A stretch of 64,000 nt of DNA from Sipunculus nudus. Its lineage: Eukaryota > Annelida > Sipuncula > Golfingiida > Sipunculidae. Both the position numbers and the translations under genes were made by a program. Of the stretch, positions 59,576 to 64,000 are shown in pieces (the stretch's first letter is position 1; every line of letters starts with the position of its first letter). The stretch is from NCBI GenBank assembly GCA_026874595.1, contig CM049322.1:46905840-46969839 (forward strand), written 5' to 3'. The notes under the pieces are model-generated. The model ran no database searches. It was not told the DNA's origin and saw nothing but the letters and a program-made list of their open reading frames with translations.

Positions 59576-61475
59576 AACACTGTACATCGTGAACCAAATC
59601 GCAACAAGGCCACGTGTTTAGCTGCTGAAGTTATAGCAGAATACATTAAGGGTTCAGAAAAGATAAGAGGAATAAAAGTTTCAGGATATCATTTTGTTGC
59701 TTCAGTATGCAGATGATACGGTAGGAATTATAAAAGATAACGGTCACCTAAATATTTCCTTGAGATCATTAATCAATTTGACACTTTCAGTGGTTTAAAA
59801 ATTAATTATAAAAAATGTGAATGTATGTGGATAGGACTTTATAGGAATAATAAGCAGATACCATTAGAAATAAGATGGTCTGATAATCTAATGAAATCTT
59901 TGGGAGTTTTCATTAAATATGATAAGAAAGAATCGCAGGATTTTTTTTCTCTGAGATGAATTCAGTGCAAATACATTAAAAAAGTGGAACCAGAGAGGAA
60001 TGACATTCTTAGGAAAATACAGGTAGCAAAATCATTCGTTGTTTTCTCAGTTTTATTATTATATTTCTAATGTATCAGTACCAGTTGAATTTTGTAAAAG
60101 ATTCTTCAGATTTATGTTGAATGGAGGTAGAGAGAGAATTAAATTAGTACAAGAAGTGGCAAATGGTGGTGTAAATGCTGCACATATAGAATCTATAATT
60201 TATACATCAAGAGTAGCCTGGCTAAAAGATACATAAAGGTAGGAGAATGACCATTGAAGGTATTATTTAGACATTTTTACAGATCCCACTTCAGATGTAG
60301 AGTTGTTGCTTAACCGCAATATAGAAATAAAGGATATAAAATTATTTAATATTCCAATTTTTTACAAAGAAGTCTTAAAAAGTTATATAATGACAATGCT
60401 TTAACATATTGGAAACAGTTTTCAGTTGAAGGAATTAACACAGGATTAGATTTGTTCGATTAGATGGGTAATATCAAGCCTTTTGAATTTTGAAAAAAGG
60501 TGTCTCAGGAATACATTTTTTTAAATGGTATGCCCTTGTGTCGAAGTTAAAAAATCTTAAGCAGCAAAAGTTAAGTTATATAGAGCCCTTTCCCCTTGCT
60601 TTTTATAATGGGGGCAGATACTCATACCTGGTGCATCTTCGAGAGGTAATATGTCAGTGCTTTGTGGGTACTATATTAAGAGAAGGGCCATACTTTCCAA
60701 ATATAGCAAGTTGCATTTCGGCGTGGAGGTAGATTATAAGGATGTGTAAAAGTTTCCTTTTAAAATATGTTTGGACACAAAATCTAGAGTGTTTCAAAAT
60801 AAATTACTTAGTAATTGTTCAGTAAATAATTATTGGCTATGTAAATGGAAGATTAATTTACATTTTGTAAAAGAGAGCAGGAACAATTAATACACCTGTT
60901 TTGGTCTTGTTATATAGTTTGAAAACTAAGGTCAGATATTGGAAGGGGATGTAAACAGAAAAGTATTAATATTGCTATAAATATCTCTACAGTCATATAT
61001 GGTGCTCCAAAGGCGCCTGTAGTAGGAAATTTAGTTTTGTTAGTGGTGAAACAATATATAACCAGAGCTAGAAATAGTCAAGAAGATCTATCTTTTGATA
61101 AAGAATGCCATGAAATCTGGAAATATGCCAGATTGGATTTATGATGGCACATACAAATAACTTAGTAACTAAATTTCATAGTAGATGGGGAGAGTTTAGT
61201 AATGGGAGAGATTTAATAAATTACAAATGCACTTAATTAGAGGTTTTTTTTTTGAGAATACAGATATTATATAAATATTTACTGGATTATTATCAGATAT
61301 TTTGTTTTTGGAATATATATAACACCATATGGAATTGTATATTACAACCAATATTTGTGAGACAGTTGTTCTTTATATACATACATATATATTGAAAGGA
61401 TATCGAATTGTTTTGGAAACCTTTACTGTTGGTTTTGTATGTATTGTATTGTTTGTAATAAAAAACAATGCCACG
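59576..61475 (+). mobile_element. LINE B, L1/Tx1-like RT 3' part, inside LINE A
   Basis: Broken frames carry an RT of a different LINE type: GIKVSGYHFVASV, EIINQFDTFSGLKINYKKCE, IRWSDNLMKSLGVFIKYDKK, then FRFMLNGGRERIKLVQEVAN and AHIESIIYTSRVAWLK. Further down there is the weak C-terminal part. The element ends in TTTGTAATAAAAAAC at about 61,468, a plausible 3' end with an AATAAA signal. It is 5'-truncated and full of stops. The clade label is from recall of L1/Tx1 C-termini. Confidence 0.7.
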
Positions 61476-61479
61476 TGGA

Positions 61480-62235
61480 TGCATTCTAGATCGGGACACT
61501 GACCTTTTATTGAGCACATCATTACCATGACTGGAAGTATGTCAAAATCATCAAGACTCTGTGTGATGATGAGTGTTGGACATTTCACAGACGTTTCATC
61601 TCCATACTGACTTTCATCATTCAAGCAAAACGTAGGCCTCAGGGTAAGAAGACCCTGAAGCGGATCGATGTCTCCAAGTTGAAATGTATATCATATCATC
61701 AGCATGAGAAAGACTGAAGTGATGCACGAAACAGCACCGTGGAAGCAATATAACGAAGCTCCATTATGATGCATTGATAGAATCTAAAGGTGGTGGACAT
61801 ATTCTTATGTCTGGGGAGCACAATGTCAAAACAGCAATCATAGATGATAAGTAGCAAAAGCCAGCATTGCCTCTGATAGACTGGGCTCCAACGTCTGGGA
61901 GAATAGAGGCATCCATCGAGAGAGTAAGATCCAAATCTATAAGGCAGTAGTAATCACTACCCTGATGCATGGGTGCGAAACATGGACTGTCTTCGCAAGA
62001 CATAAAAAAACAACTGCAACACTTTCACCTGACCTACCTCCGTCAACTGTAAATATTTGATGGCGAGACAAAGTTCCAGACACGTGCCAACCTCCCATCA
62101 GTCTACACTACCTTGCATCAATCCCAGGTAATATTCGCAGATTACTTTTGCCGCATGCCAGATACAAGACTTCCAAAAAAAGTTTGTATAGAAACTGATG
62201 TCTGTTACAAGATCCAGCAGATTTTATCTTTGTCT
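61480..62235 (+). mobile_element. LINE A, 3' part of RT
   Basis: After LINE B ends, text of LINE A type resumes: RKTEVMHETAPWK, AKASIASDRLGSNVWENRG, IQIYKAVVITTLMHGCETWT, then RDKVPDTCQPP. This is the downstream RT region of the family whose endonuclease is at 59.3 kb. Stops and frame changes are frequent. The middle of LINE A (end of the endonuclease, fingers and palm) is missing. Confidence 0.7.
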
Positions 62236-62305
62236 ATACCATGCTCAATCACTATCACGGGAAAGGTACACAATGTACTTTATACCCAAACACTCATTTG
62301 AACAG

Positions 62306-62309
<4 letters not shown>

Positions 62310-62358
<49 letters not shown>
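62310..62358. repeat. (AT)n microsatellite
   Basis: A pure AT run following LINE A. Confidence 0.95.
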
Positions 62359-62361
<3 letters not shown>

Positions 62362-62459
62362 TTTATTTATGCTTTTAAATGTTCAAAACAGAGACGAAAG
62401 TTATCACTACCGAAACATAATTACACAATACTTCATGAGTTTAATAATGATTTTATATC

Positions 62460-62590
62460 TAACTGTAAGAACACTTATTAGACACTAACTTAGGCGCCTT
62501 AGAAAGCATACTTATATTACATACTTATCTGCCTTTTTTTAAATGAAGGTGTAAAGTGTTGCGTTCATTAAAACGTTCATGGTTACAGGC
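62460..62590. repeat. Dispersed block paired with 55,280-55,440
   Basis: See the partner entry; it shares ATATTACATACTTATCTGCC. Confidence 0.75.
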
Positions 62591-62599
62591 ACTTTTTAA

Positions 62600-63380
62600 A
62601 TGGGATGAGGGACTTTATCAATGAATTTCCCAAACGACTCCTTCTTCACTGTTATTCTTCCCTTTTCTCAGATTGTGCTCCTTAAAGGGTGTTGACTAAA
62701 CTTATTATTTCACTTAAACTCTATGGAAGCCTTATTAAGGATATAATTTATCGATATAACCGATGTTTTTTTCTCAAATATAATGGTGTATTGCTGTTAA
62801 TATGTACTTGAATATTACAAACATTTACAACTCGGCAGGTGTACTCAAAAAAAAAAACTGAAAAAATTAAATGGACTCAAAGATCTAAGTTTTGACAATT
62901 CGGATTGTAAAACCTTGAAGAAAATGCTTGGTGAACGAATTGCTTATACTTGTTTTAATGTTTGATAACACGAAAATGAGGCATAACGAACTATGGATTC
63001 CATCAATTTGAATAAAATATACATATAGTTGTTTTCATCTTTGGCAATAGCATAACCTTGTTTAAGTATCTTCATTTTCATTATATCTCAGTTGATAGTA
63101 AGGTATGATGCACAGTATGTTCTTCTACATTAATGACGCCTCATCACATAGTGACGTGCAATTTTGAGACAACCATCTTGTAAGCCGGTAAGCGTTTAAA
63201 GTCCATGTTAAGTACATCTTTGTATGGGCACTTTTTTGTGCGATATTACATAAAAAACAGGGTAAAATAATAAAAGAATGTAGCTTACCGGCAGCCAAGA
63301 ATGCATCACAAGACGTTACGACTATATCAATCAATAGCCATAGTAAGCATATCTAAGATTAAAGATCTCATTAGATTGTT
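62600..63380. other. Intergenic, nothing supported
   Basis: AT-rich, no frames with family signatures. Confidence 0.4.
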
Positions 63381-63384
63381 TATC

Positions 63385-63800
63385 ACTAATAAGGTCATGA
63401 TATGACAAAGAATGAATCTGCTTATTAAATATAATTCAATAACACCACAACTATTATTTCCGTGCTCCATATAAGGGAGAAACAGTAAGACTGAGAGGAC
63501 GATTCGAGAAACCGAAATGATTTGGACAAGGAGGTTTATTTACCAAACTCAATCTTTCGATAAAACCAACGTTATCCTACAAGCAGTGTGATGATCTTTC
63601 GCGAGATTTTCCTCGCCTTTTCTTCTGATGCAAAGGTAAATTTTGCATTTTTGCTCAAAGCTCTTGGTCACATATTTTGTTTGTGAAACATATAAATTGC
63701 ACCAGAAAGTTTCAAGAGCCTGTTATATACACCTCTTCATGCTCAAAAATTCACCGTAGGCCAGTGTTGTACATATATATACGTCTTACCAGCTAGCATA
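63385..63800 (+). repeat. Dispersed block, copy 3 of 3
   Basis: CACAACTATTATTTCCGTG, TGATTTGGACAAGGAGGT, CCAACGTTATCC, ACCAGAAAGTTTCAAGAGCC and GGCCAGTGT match 53,920-54,270. The stretch before it (63,385-63,430, GATATGACAAAGAATGAATC) resembles 2,825-2,860. Confidence 0.75.
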
Positions 63801-64000
63801 AAATGTGTTGAGACATTGTAGGTTTATGTAAACAATTTTAAGGATGTCATGAAATGACTGGTTTCAAAGATTGACTGTGTCTAGCTGATGAAATGATGTC
63901 CTGTTTTGAAGAATATAACACATGGCACGTCTCTATGACATAACCAAGATTTGCGTAGCCTACATCAATGCTAAAAATGAGGGAGCTTTTATCTCTACTG

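Overview
This is a 64-kb piece of AT-rich, intron-bearing metazoan genome, most likely from a bivalve or other mollusc. That placement is an inference. It rests on the AT/GT microsatellites, the many families of short satellites, the mollusc-style LINEs, a Ty3/gypsy element with integrase ahead of reverse transcriptase, and telomere-like TTAGGG words. There are no long ORFs. Coding sequence has to be pieced together from short exons with GT(GC)-AG junctions, and most of the window is repeats.

The most convincing gene is on the minus strand at 42,320-39,880. Four exons join in matching phase (1-1-2) to give a 348-residue type I membrane protein: signal peptide, a galactose-binding-lectin-like (SUEL-like) half, a CUB-like half, one transmembrane helix and a tail of about 100 residues. 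Two damaged relatives lie on the same strand. One at 10,853-8,378 has all of the first three exons, both donors changed to GC, an in-frame stop and frameshifts, and its second intron is expanded into a 4-copy tandem repeat. The other at 12,405-11,911 keeps only the signal exon and the first part of exon 2. So the window holds a locally duplicated receptor-like family with one apparently intact member.

A second duplication links 3.9-5.5 kb with 55.8-57.35 kb, both on the plus strand. It carries a possible first exon and a short exon that is open on the right and decayed on the left. Blocks at 50.2, 53.9 and 63.4 kb, and at 55.3 and 62.5 kb, suggest the right-hand locus is itself a decayed tandem array.

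Layout: 0-1.74 kb satellite with a 286-bp unit; 3.9-7.7 kb duplicated exons, a 53-bp foldback and a signal-peptide exon; 8.4-12.4 kb the two broken SUEL/CUB-like copies; 12.5-19.0 kb a degenerate Gmr1-like LTR retrotransposon with an interruption of about 2.4 kb and an apparent 3' LTR; 20.1-22.0 kb a C2H2 zinc-finger pseudogene; 23.8-27.5 kb a 242-bp tandem repeat and a 2.4-kb interval bounded by inverted repeats; 28.2-31.4 kb a telomere-word satellite with a 514-bp higher-order unit; 31.4-33.1 kb a satellite with a palindromic core; 33.5-34.9 kb 330-bp repeats; 39.9-42.3 kb the intact gene; 44.7 and 46 kb orphan candidate exons; 49.3 and 52.8 kb two opposed tRNA-derived SINE-like units bounded by AT microsatellites; 58.6-62.2 kb a LINE split by a second LINE; 63.4 kb another dispersed block. 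The remaining stretches show no feature I can support.
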